A DNA stretch of 64,000 bases, taken from Streptomyces lichenis. Lineage in GTDB: Bacteria > Actinomycetota > Actinomycetes > Streptomycetales > Streptomycetaceae. Within the stretch, counting starts at the first letter, position 1; every line of letters begins with the position of its first letter. The stretch is from NCBI RefSeq assembly GCF_023218175.1, contig NZ_JALPTH010000026.1:1-64000 (forward strand), in the 5' to 3' direction. Shown piece by piece: positions 32,865 through 40,619 of the stretch. The translations under genes were made by a program, and so were the position numbers. Under the pieces are notes generated by a model. The model was not told the origin of the DNA, searched no databases, and saw only the letters and a list, made by a program, of their open reading frames with translations.

Positions 32865-34718
32865 GTGCCCCGCACCGCCCGCCGCGTGTCCAGACGCGCC
32901 CCCACCCCCTCCCGTCCGCTGCTTGCCTCCGCCCTCGGCCTCGTCCTCTTCCTGGCCGCCGGAGCCCTGGCGCCCACCGCCGCCCGAGCCGCCGAGGACG
33001 CCCAACTGGTCCGCAACGGCGGCTTCGAGGCCGGGCTCGACGGCTGGAGCTGCACCGCCGGCAGCGGAGCCGTCACCACCTCCCCGGTGCACGGCGGCAC
33101 CTCCGCCCTGAAGGCCACCCCGGCCGGCTCCGACAACGCCCGCTGCACCCAGAGCGTCGCCGTCCGCCCCGACTCCTCGTACACCCTGGCCGGCTGGGTG
33201 CGCGGCAGCTACGTCCACCTCGGCGCCACCGGGACCGGCACCGCCGACGCCTCCACCTGGACCCAGTCCGCCCCCGACTGGCAGCGGCTGACCACCACCT
33301 TCCGCACCGGCCCGGCCACCACCTCGGTCACCCTGCACACCCATGGCTGGTACGGCACCGGGGCCTACCACGCCGACGACCTCACCCTCACCGGCCCGGG
33401 CGGCGACCCGGTGCAGCTCCCGGCCGCGCCCACCTCGGTCACCGCCGGGACGCCCACCTCCACCACCGTCCCGCTGACCTGGCCGGCCGTCCCCGGCGCC
33501 ACCGGCTACACCGTCTACCGCGACGGGGCGAAGGCGCTGAGCACGAGCGCCCCCTCGGCCACCGTCACCGGACTGGCCGCCGCCACCGCGTACCGCTTCG
33601 AGGTCACCGCCACCAACAGCGCCGGTGAGTCACCGAAGTCCGCCGCCGTCACCGCCAGCACCGCGCCCGGCGGCCCCACCGACCCGCCGCCCGGCGGCGG
33701 CCTGCCCGCACACGCCCTGGTCGGCTACCTCCACGCCGGCTTCGCCAACGGCTCCGGCTACACCCGGATGGCCGACGTCCCCGACTCCTGGGACGTGATC
33801 AACCTGGCCTTCGGCGAGCCGACCTCGGTCACCTCCGGGGACATCCGCTTCGCGCTCTGCCCGAAGACCGAGTGCCCCAACGTCGAGACGCCCGCCGAGT
33901 TCAAGGCCGCGATCAGGGCCAAGCAGGCCGCCGGCAAGAAGGTGCTGATCTCCATCGGCGGCCAGAACGGGCAGGTCCAACTCGCCTCCACGGCGGCCCG
34001 GGACGCCTTCGTCGCCTCCGTCTCGAAGATCATCGACGAGTACGGCCTGGACGGCCTGGACATCGACTTCGAGGGCCACTCCCTCTCCCTGAACACCGGT
34101 GACACCGACTTCCGCAACCCCACCACCCCGGTGATCACCCACCTGATCGCCGCCGTCAAAACCCTCAAGGCGAAGTACGGCCCCGGCTTCACGCTCACCA
34201 TGGCCCCGGAGACCTTCTTCGTGCAGCTCGGCTACCAGTTCTACGGCTCCGGGCCCTGGGGCGGCCAGGACCCCCGGGCCGGCGCCTACCTCCCGGTCAT
34301 CCACGCCCTGCGCGACGACCTCACCCTGCTGCACGTCCAGGACTACAACTCGGGGCCGATCATGGGCCTGGACAACCAGTACCACTCCATGGGCGGCGCC
34401 GACTTCCACATCGCGATGACCGACATGCTGCTCACCGGCTTCCCGGTGGCCGGCGACGCCCAGCGGTTCTTCCCCGCCCTCCGCCCCGAGCAGGTCGCCA
34501 TCGGACTGCCCGCCACCCCCCACGCGGGCAACGGCCACACCCCGCCCGCCGAGGTCACCAAGGCCCTGAACTGCCTCACCAGGAAGACCGACTGCGGCTC
34601 CTACCAGACCCACGGCAGCTGGCCCGCGCTGCGCGGGCTGATGAGCTGGTCGATCAACTGGGACCGGTTCGGCGGCGGGGAGTTCGCCCGGAACTTCGAC
34701 GCCTACCGCTGGAGCTGA
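32865..34718 (+). CDS. Secreted GH18 chitinase with CBM and fibronectin type III domain
   Basis: 617-residue exported chitinase that hydrolyses beta-1,4-GlcNAc polymers. GTG 32865 follows GGAGG (32855-32859). Signal peptide residues 1-42 (cleavage near TAARA). Residues about 45-180 form a jelly-roll carbohydrate-binding module with VRNGGFEAGLDGWSC. Residues 186-267 are an FnIII domain (TSVTAGTPTSTTVPLTW). The GH18 barrel starts near 283; its catalytic DxDxE is LDGLDIDFE with acid Glu403, and MSWSINWDRFGGGEFA closes the barrel. The dre-like operator upstream predicts induction by chitin-derived sugars via DasR. Its 3' end overlaps the convergent PAP2 gene by 65 bases. Confidence 0.95.
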   Translation: MPRTARRVSRRAPTPSRPLLASALGLVLFLAAGALAPTAARAAEDAQLVRNGGFEAGLDGWSCTAGSGAVTTSPVHGGTSALKATPAGSDNARCTQSVAVRPDSSYTLAGWVRGSYVHLGATGTGTADASTWTQSAPDWQRLTTTFRTGPATTSVTLHTHGWYGTGAYHADDLTLTGPGGDPVQLPAAPTSVTAGTPTSTTVPLTWPAVPGATGYTVYRDGAKALSTSAPSATVTGLAAATAYRFEVTATNSAGESPKSAAVTASTAPGGPTDPPPGGGLPAHALVGYLHAGFANGSGYTRMADVPDSWDVINLAFGEPTSVTSGDIRFALCPKTECPNVETPAEFKAAIRAKQAAGKKVLISIGGQNGQVQLASTAARDAFVASVSKIIDEYGLDGLDIDFEGHSLSLNTGDTDFRNPTTPVITHLIAAVKTLKAKYGPGFTLTMAPETFFVQLGYQFYGSGPWGGQDPRAGAYLPVIHALRDDLTLLHVQDYNSGPIMGLDNQYHSMGGADFHIAMTDMLLTGFPVAGDAQRFFPALRPEQVAIGLPATPHAGNGHTPPAEVTKALNCLTRKTDCGSYQTHGSWPALRGLMSWSINWDRFGGGEFARNFDAYRWS

Positions 34719-35481
34719 CCCACCACAGCGGCGCCAGCAGCAGCACGCCCAGGCAGAGGCTGCCGAACACGTCCAGCGGCCAGTGGTAGCCGCGCAGCAT
34801 GAGCCCGGTGCCCGTCGCCGCCGTCAGCACCACGGCGGCGGGCACCGCCCAGCGCCACCGCTCCCGGGCCAGCAGCGCGGCACCGCCGTACGCGACCATC
34901 GCCGTGGCGGTGTGCCCCGAGGGGTAGTAGCCGCTCGCCTCGGTCATCGGCCCCACCCGGTCCACCAGCAGCTTCAGCGGGACCACCAGGGCGGGCACCA
35001 GCAGCATCGCCCCCGCCGCCCACCCGGCCGCGGCCCGGGCCCCGCGCCGCAGCGCCCAGACCACGGCGACCAGCAGCACCGGCACCGCGACCGGCATATT
35101 GCCCAGGTCGGCGCCCGCTTCGGCGAGCGGCGCCGGCACCGCGCCGACCAGCCCCCCGCTGATCCGCTCGTCCAGCCGGACCACCGGGCCCCGGGCGAGC
35201 ACCTGCCAGGTGGCAGCGCCGAACAGCAGCACCGCGAGCAGCGGCAGCAGAAGAACGAGAAGGGCCGGCCGTCCCGGAACAGGGGGGGTGGTTCCGGGAG
35301 GGCCGGCCTCGTCGGTGTGCCGCGCGCCCCGGGGGGTGTGGGGCGGGCGGCCGTCCGACCGGAGAGGACTTCCGGAGCGGGAAGCTCCAGCGGTGTGCGC
35401 CTGGGCGCTGCCGGTACGGGGCTGGGGAGGCTCCGCACCATGGTCGCCCGCAGTCCCCTGCGGGCGGGGTGTCTCTCTCAT
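34654..35481 (-). CDS. PAP2 (lipid phosphatase-like) membrane protein
   Basis: 275 residues: a long disordered N-terminus (1-65, Pro/Arg/Gly), then about six transmembrane helices. The PAP2 core motifs are partly degenerate. Motif 1 is KLLVDRVGP (second basic residue replaced by Gly), motif 2 YYPSGHTAT is intact with the catalytic His, and motif 3 is LRGYHWPLD, with nucleophile His and Asp kept but the canonical Ser-Arg before it missing. A phosphatase acting on undecaprenyl or phosphatidate lipids is possible. ATG 35481 is chosen; an upstream frame extension is unlikely. Its end overlaps the chitinase end. Confidence 0.8.
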   Translation of the reverse strand: MRETPRPQGTAGDHGAEPPQPRTGSAQAHTAGASRSGSPLRSDGRPPHTPRGARHTDEAGPPGTTPPVPGRPALLVLLLPLLAVLLFGAATWQVLARGPVVRLDERISGGLVGAVPAPLAEAGADLGNMPVAVPVLLVAVVWALRRGARAAAGWAAGAMLLVPALVVPLKLLVDRVGPMTEASGYYPSGHTATAMVAYGGAALLARERWRWAVPAAVVLTAATGTGLMLRGYHWPLDVFGSLCLGVLLLAPLWWVSSSGRRRSSGRTPRRRTGPS

Positions 35482-35685
35482 CCGCTCAGACCGTACGGCA
35501 GGGCGCGAGGGCCGGACACCCGGATCCCCATCCCGCCATCGGCCCCCCACGACCTCTTCACAACCGGCCGCCCCTCGTCACATCCGGTGCGACCGCTGTT
35601 CGGGGTGGGGCGGGGGTGACGGGAGCGTAGTTGCTCGTGAGTGCGGAAGCATGTTCCCTCCGCCCCTGCCAGGGGTGACACTTCC

Positions 35686-35715
35686 TTGCTGACCCTCGTC
35701 ACGCTGTGCCACGTT
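35686..35715 (+). promoter_or_regulatory. Candidate promoter for a leaderless small gene
   Basis: TTGCTG (35686-35691) and CACGTT (35710-35715) are spaced by 18 bases, and the second ends six bases before the ATG at 35722. No ribosome binding site is present, as expected for a leaderless transcript. Confidence 0.35.
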
Positions 35716-35721
35716 GCCCCC

Positions 35722-36111
35722 ATGGATCCAGCACAGTTCGATGGATACGCCCGACGGGGAACGATCGACACCCTCCCGCTCACCGAGGCGGCCCGCCAGT
35801 TGGAGGCGATCGCCCGCTATGTGGCCGGCGCCCGGGACGAGCTGACCCGGCGCGAGCAGGACGGCGAGATCCCCGCCCTGGACGGCGGGAAGGCGCTGGC
35901 CTTCGCCCATGAGGCCCCCTCACTCTCCCTCACCGGCCCCGACGGCGAGACCGTCGCGGTCATCGTCTCGCCGGCCGTCCTGGAAGTCCTGGAGGACGCC
36001 GTCGGCCTGCTCCAAGGCGAACTCGACCGTGGACGCGGCACCGGCGCCCCGGTGACCACGGAGCAACTCCGGGAAGAGCTGAGGGGCGACCTGGTCGGGC
36101 GGGTGGGCTGA
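35722..36111 (+). CDS. Small protein with Phd/YefM antitoxin-like layout
   Basis: 129 residues. The N-terminal LPLTEAARQLEAIARYVAGA helix and the central LSLTGPDGETVAVIVSPAVLEVLEDAVGLL resemble the Phd/YefM pattern, in which an amphipathic helix is followed by an antiparallel strand pair with VAVLVS-like sequence and a leucine-rich helix. The C-terminal tail (QLREELRGDLVGR) would be the toxin-wrapping arm. No toxin gene is adjacent: the neighbours are a PAP2 gene (divergent) and gabT (convergent). It may therefore be an orphan antitoxin or an unrelated regulator. The similarity is by eye only. Confidence 0.65.
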   Translation: MDPAQFDGYARRGTIDTLPLTEAARQLEAIARYVAGARDELTRREQDGEIPALDGGKALAFAHEAPSLSLTGPDGETVAVIVSPAVLEVLEDAVGLLQGELDRGRGTGAPVTTEQLREELRGDLVGRVG

Positions 36112-36132
36112 GGGTTCGGGGTCCAGGTGCGG

Positions 36133-36165
36133 GTGTGCCGCCGCCCGGTGGGGGCGGCGGCACAC
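36133..36165. terminator. Bidirectional terminator between the Phd-like gene and gabT
   Basis: GTGTGCCGCCGCCC (36133-36146) pairs perfectly with GGGCGGCGGCACAC (36152-36165), a 14-bp stem with a 5-base loop between two convergent stop codons. Confidence 0.8.
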
Positions 36166-36189
36166 GGAGAGCATCGGGGCCAGGGGCCG

Positions 36190-37524
36190 TCAGAGCGCGG
36201 CGAAGGCGTTCTCGATGATGTCCAGGCCCTCGTTCAGCAGGTCCTCGCCGATGACCAGCGGGGGCAGGAAGCGGAGCACGTTGCCGTAGGTGCCGCAGGT
36301 CAGCACGAGGACGCCCTCGGCGTGGCAGGCCTTGGCGAGCGCGCCGGCGGCCTCCGGGTGGGGCTCCTTGGTGGCGGGGTCCTTGACCAGCTCGATGGCG
36401 ATCATGGCGCCGCGACCGCGGATGTCGCCGACGATCTCGTACTTCTCCTGCATCGCGGCGAGGCGGCCCTTCATGACCTCCTCGATGCGCTTGGCCTTGC
36501 CGTTGAGGTCGAGCTCCTTCATGGTCTCGATGGCGCCCAGCGCACCGGCGCAGGCCACCGGGTTGCCGCCGTAGGTGCCGCCCAGGCCGCCGCCGTGCAC
36601 GGAGTCCATGATCTCGGCGCGGCCGGTGACCGCGGCGAGCGGCAGACCGCCCGCGATGCCCTTGGCCGTGGTGATCAGGTCCGGGACGACACCCTCGTCC
36701 TCGCAGGCGAACCACTGGCCGGTGCGGCAGAAGCCGGACTGGATCTCGTCCGCGACGAAGACGATGCCGTTGTCCGTGGCGAACTCGCTGATCGCCGGGA
36801 GGAAGCCCTTGGCCGGCTCGATGAAGCCGCCCTCACCGAGGACCGGCTCGATGATGATGGCGGCCACGTTCTCGGCGCCGATCTGCTTGGAGATCTGGTC
36901 GATCGCCTGGGCGGCGGCCTCGGGGCCGCAGTTCTCCGCACCGGTGGGCCAGCGGTAGCCGTAGGCGACCGGGACCCGGTAGACCTCGGGCGCGAACGGG
37001 CCGAAGCCGTTCTTGTACGGCATGTTCTTGCTGGTCAGCGCCATCGTGAGGTTGGTGCGGCCGTGGTAGCCGTGGTCGAAGACCACGACCGCCTGGCGCT
37101 TGGTGTACGAGCGCGCGATCTTCACCGCGTTCTCGACGGCCTCGGCACCGCTGTTGAACAGCGCGGACTTCTTGGCGTGGTCGCCCGGGGTCAGCTCGGC
37201 CAGCGCCTCGCAGACCTCCACATAGCCCTCGTAGGGGGTGACCATGAAACAGGTGTGGGTGAAGTCGGCGAGCTGGGCGGAGGCCCTGCGCACCACGGCC
37301 TCGGCGGAGGCACCGACCGAGGTCACGGCGATGCCGGAGCCGAAGTCGATCAGGCGGTTGCCGTCCACGTCCTCGATGATCCCGCCGCCCGCGCGGGCCG
37401 TGAAGACCGGCAGTACGGAGCCCACGCCGCCGGCGACCGTGGCGGTACGGCGGGCCTGAAGCTCCTGCGACTTCGGGCCGGGGATGGCGGTGACGACGCG
37501 GCGCTCCTGCGGGATTGCGGTCAT
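36190..37524 (-). CDS. gabT: 4-aminobutyrate--2-oxoglutarate transaminase
   Basis: 444-residue class III PLP aminotransferase converting GABA and 2-oxoglutarate to succinate semialdehyde and glutamate. Seen: VDGNRLIDFGSGIAVTSVG, the PLP phosphate loop NSGAEAVENAVKIAR, FDHGYHGRTNLTMALT, the cofactor Asp in VFVADEIQSGFCRTG, the Schiff-base Lys in ITTAKGIAGGLPLAAV, and GGTYGGNPVACAGAL. AGGAG precedes the ATG at 37524. It would consume the GABA formed by the polyamine-degrading dehydrogenases encoded at 17.6 and 24.6 kb. It is transcribed alone, between a bidirectional terminator and a 537-base upstream gap. Confidence 0.95.
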   Translation of the reverse strand: MTAIPQERRVVTAIPGPKSQELQARRTATVAGGVGSVLPVFTARAGGGIIEDVDGNRLIDFGSGIAVTSVGASAEAVVRRASAQLADFTHTCFMVTPYEGYVEVCEALAELTPGDHAKKSALFNSGAEAVENAVKIARSYTKRQAVVVFDHGYHGRTNLTMALTSKNMPYKNGFGPFAPEVYRVPVAYGYRWPTGAENCGPEAAAQAIDQISKQIGAENVAAIIIEPVLGEGGFIEPAKGFLPAISEFATDNGIVFVADEIQSGFCRTGQWFACEDEGVVPDLITTAKGIAGGLPLAAVTGRAEIMDSVHGGGLGGTYGGNPVACAGALGAIETMKELDLNGKAKRIEEVMKGRLAAMQEKYEIVGDIRGRGAMIAIELVKDPATKEPHPEAAGALAKACHAEGVLVLTCGTYGNVLRFLPPLVIGEDLLNEGLDIIENAFAAL

Positions 37525-38061
37525 GCGGGGCTCCTGGGGGTGATCGGGACGCTTTCGGGTCTTCAGAGTCTTTCTTCCGCAGGCTAGGGGTGGGGGAGGG
37601 GTGCGGGCATGCGCCGTTCGGGAGTGGTGCGGGGGGTGTCCTTGTCCGTGGCGGACATAGGGCGGGTCCGCGAGGGATGGGGGATCGGATGCTGCCCGGT
37701 CCGCCCGTGGCCCGGACCGTGAGCGGGGCGCGCCCGACCCCCGTCCGGGCGCGCCGCCCTCACCCGTCCAGAGTGCGCCCCGGCCGCCCCGTACGCCTCG
37801 CCCGTCAGGGGGATCCGCCTCCCCCGGCCGGGGGAGACCCCCCCCGGGCCCCCGCGCCCCGGAACTGATGACGCCGCCCCGAGACCGGCCCCGCCCGCGC
37901 CGCGGGACCGGTCGCCCCGGACCCGTCACCGGGCCGCCCCCGCGCCCCGGAACCGGCCGCCTCGCGCCCCGACACCCGTCGTCCTCGGTGAACTCCCCAC
38001 CGTCTGCCACTAGATTGGCCGTGCACTTCAGCGGGCCTGGCTGGTCAGGGGGCGGCGGTTC
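37525..38061. other. Gene-free divergent region upstream of gabT and the membrane ATPase
   Basis: No gene is supported in these 537 bases; open frames are compositional. The right part holds GTGAAC (37988-37993) and TAGATT (38011-38016), spaced by 17 bases, a candidate promoter for the gene at 38062. The left part next to gabT is slightly AT-richer (CTTCAGAGTCTTTCTTCCGC, 37560-37579) and likely holds the gabT promoter on the minus strand. Between them is a very C-rich tract near 37810-37960. Confidence 0.45.
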
Positions 38062-40419
38062 ATGGATTCCGACAGCACGTTCGACGCGCGGGACGCGCGC
38101 GGTACCCGGGCCAACCCGGTGCCCCGCCCGGCCGGACCGCCTGCCGGGGGGCCGCCTCCGGCCGGACCGCCTCCGGCCGTACCGCCCTCGCCGTACGGTC
38201 CGCCCGCGGGGCCGTACGGGGCCCCCGCGCGCCCTGCGCACGCACCCGCCACCCGGCCGGCGCTCGCGGAGTGGCTGCGGCTGCCGCGGCCCGCGGCGGC
38301 GCCCGGGATCTGGCGGCTGGGGCATGTGGAGCGGCCGGCGGAGGAGCACCACACCGTCCCGGCCCGGCAGCTGGTGAACGGCGCGCTCATCGCGTACCTC
38401 TGCGGCTGGCTGGTCTGGTCCCTGCTGTGGAACGGCTACCTCGAAGGCTGGTGGATCTTCGTCGACGACTGGTGGCTGCTGCCCATGGTGTGGCTGGTGC
38501 CCAAGGAGTGGCAGTCGCCCGGGCACCCCGACTTCGCGCTCTACGCCGGGGCCACCTACCTCTGGTACGGCCTGGTCCTGGCGCTGCTGGCGCACACCTT
38601 CGGCCGGGTCGGCAACTGGGCCGAGGTGTGGCGCCGCTGGGGCGTGCCGATCTGGCCGCTGTTCGTGCTGGTGCCGGGCGTCTGGCGGGAGATGCCGCGG
38701 ATCGAGTGGCTGCTGACGGTGTCCAACGTCTACTACGCGCTGCTGGTCGCCGCCGTGCTGGCCGCCGTGGGGCGGGTCGGCCGCTGGCCCGCGGTGCGGC
38801 GGCGGCTCGCCGGGGCGGACGGCGGCCCGGTCCCGGCGCCCCCGGAGGCCGACCCGGCCGACTGGCCCGAGGTGCGGGACGCCGGGCTGGCCGAGGCGGC
38901 CGGGCGGCTCGCCGAGGCCACCCGCTCCGGGGCGCTCGGCGATGTGGACCACGCCCGGATCCACCGCGCCTGGCAGGGCGTGCGCACCCACCCCGGACGG
39001 CTGCCCGCCTTCGCCGACGCGGTGCGGGCGTACGGCCCGGCGGCCTGCGCCCACCCCTCCGGCGCCCGCGACCTCCCGGTCCGTACCGCCGTCCACGACC
39101 TGGTCACCGGCCAGGTGCGGATCGGCACCGCCGCCGACCACCCCCGCAACCCCTACGCCCGCCGCACCACCGGGGTCGCCCTGGAGCCGGCCCTGCTCGG
39201 GACCTCGCTGCTGGCCGTGGGCCCGGCCGGTTCGGGCAAGACGGTACGGCTCACCCGCCCGGTCACCGAGTCGCTCTGCCTCCAGGCGCTGGCCGGGCGC
39301 GCCTCGGTGGTCGCCGTCACCGCCCAGGGCGCCGCGCTCGCTCCGGACGAGTCCTTCGACGTGGTCGTCTCCGTGGGCCGCGAGGACTCCACCCACGACC
39401 TCGACCTGTACGGCGGCGCCGAGGACCCGGACGAGGCGGCCGGGACGCTGGCCGAGGCACTGGTCGGCGACCTGGTGCCGGACTGCCGCCGGGCCGCCAC
39501 CACCCTGGCCCGGCTGATCGGCCCCTACCGGGCCGCCCACGGCCACTTCCCGCCCGTACCGGAGCTGCGGGAGCTGCTGGACGGCGCCCCGGAGGCGCTG
39601 GCCGCGCTGCGGGACGCCGTCGCCGGTGACCCGGCCCAGCTGCGCGAGCTGGACGCCCGGGCCCGCGGGGCCGGCCGCGGGGACGACACCGGGCCGCTGC
39701 TCGCCGAGCGGATCGCCTTCCTGGACCGCCCGGCCCTCGCCCGCTTCTTCCGCCCCGCCGGTGCGCAGCGGGGCGGCGACGCGCCCCGGCTCACCCTGCG
39801 GGCCATCGAGCACCCGCTGCGGGTCCGGGTCGACCTGCCGGAGCGCGGCCACGCCGAGGCCTCCCGGATCGTGGCCCGGCTGCTGCTGGCCCAGTTCGCC
39901 GAGGCGGCGCTCGCCCGGGCCGACCGCTCGCTCTTCGCCTGCCTGGTGCTGGACGACGCCACCCGCACCGTCACCGCCGACTCGGTCCGCGCCGTGCAGC
40001 GGCTGCGCTCCGCCCACGCGGGTGTGGTGCTGGCGCTGCGCAGCCTGGAGGAGGTCCCGGAGACCCTGCGCGGCCCGCTGCTGGGCGCGGTCGGCTGCCG
40101 GATGGCGTTCGCCGGGATCGGGCCCTGGGACGGCGGCCGGTTCGCCGAGACCTGGGGCACCGAGTGGGTGCAGACCCGGGACGTCACCAACCGGCAGATC
40201 ATCTCCGACGAGCCGCTGACCAAGGCGATGCACTTCGTCCGCCGGCTGGTCACCGGCAAGGCGGCCACCGCGGAGGCGGTCACCGTCCGCGAGGTCGAGC
40301 GGCAGCGCTGGTCCGCCTCCGACCTGGCCCACTCCGTCCCGGCCGGGCACGCGGTGCTCTCGCTCTCCGAGGTGCGCGGCGACCACACGCCACCCCTGCT
40401 GGTCGACCTGCGGACGTGA
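38062..40419 (+). CDS. Membrane-anchored P-loop ATPase, TraG/FtsK-like
   Basis: 785 residues. Residues 1-65 are Pro/Gly/Ala-rich and disordered. A hydrophobic core at about 113-250 holds four membrane-spanning stretches, including an unusual Trp-rich loop LEGWWIFVDDWWLLPMVW. A soluble region follows with Walker A GPAGSGKTVRLTRPV (about 392-406), a Walker B-like FACLVLDDATR (about 631-641), and VVLALRSLEEVPETLRGPLL that resembles sensor segments of TraG/VirD4-like ATPases. The layout suggests a coupling or pumping ATPase, but no transfer or secretion genes are nearby. The gene is followed by a PucR regulator. Function unknown. Confidence 0.8.
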   Translation: MDSDSTFDARDARGTRANPVPRPAGPPAGGPPPAGPPPAVPPSPYGPPAGPYGAPARPAHAPATRPALAEWLRLPRPAAAPGIWRLGHVERPAEEHHTVPARQLVNGALIAYLCGWLVWSLLWNGYLEGWWIFVDDWWLLPMVWLVPKEWQSPGHPDFALYAGATYLWYGLVLALLAHTFGRVGNWAEVWRRWGVPIWPLFVLVPGVWREMPRIEWLLTVSNVYYALLVAAVLAAVGRVGRWPAVRRRLAGADGGPVPAPPEADPADWPEVRDAGLAEAAGRLAEATRSGALGDVDHARIHRAWQGVRTHPGRLPAFADAVRAYGPAACAHPSGARDLPVRTAVHDLVTGQVRIGTAADHPRNPYARRTTGVALEPALLGTSLLAVGPAGSGKTVRLTRPVTESLCLQALAGRASVVAVTAQGAALAPDESFDVVVSVGREDSTHDLDLYGGAEDPDEAAGTLAEALVGDLVPDCRRAATTLARLIGPYRAAHGHFPPVPELRELLDGAPEALAALRDAVAGDPAQLRELDARARGAGRGDDTGPLLAERIAFLDRPALARFFRPAGAQRGGDAPRLTLRAIEHPLRVRVDLPERGHAEASRIVARLLLAQFAEAALARADRSLFACLVLDDATRTVTADSVRAVQRLRSAHAGVVLALRSLEEVPETLRGPLLGAVGCRMAFAGIGPWDGGRFAETWGTEWVQTRDVTNRQIISDEPLTKAMHFVRRLVTGKAATAEAVTVREVERQRWSASDLAHSVPAGHAVLSLSEVRGDHTPPLLVDLRT

Positions 40420-40500
40420 CAGGCTGGCACAATCGAGGGAGCGGTTCATACGCGACGGCGAAAAGGACCGTCCCCCGGGTGGGCCGCGGAAGGGTCGCGC

Positions 40501-40570
40501 GCACCGTCCACAAGGCTCCCGCACGCCAACCGCACGCGAACGGACCGCACCGTCCGCACGGCTCCCGCAC
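40501..40570 (+). repeat. 24-base direct repeat upstream of the PucR gene
   Basis: GCACCGTCCACAAGGCTCCC followed by GCAC (40501-40524) recurs as GCACCGTCCGCACGGCTCCC followed by GCAC (40547-40570), two mismatches in 24, with start points 46 bases apart. It lies 50 bases before the PucR start codon, where an autoregulatory operator would be expected. Confidence 0.55.
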
Positions 40571-40619
40571 CCCCGCAGCACGCCTCCGCCCCGCCGCCTG
40601 AAAGCACCACGGTCCCGCC

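Noticed and set aside
36190..40581. Very long leftward open frame of 1463 codons ending in gabT
   Set aside because: Only the last 444 codons match an aminotransferase and have a start with a ribosome binding site. The rest runs antisense to the membrane ATPase gene, with His/Gln/Gly/Arg-rich noise.
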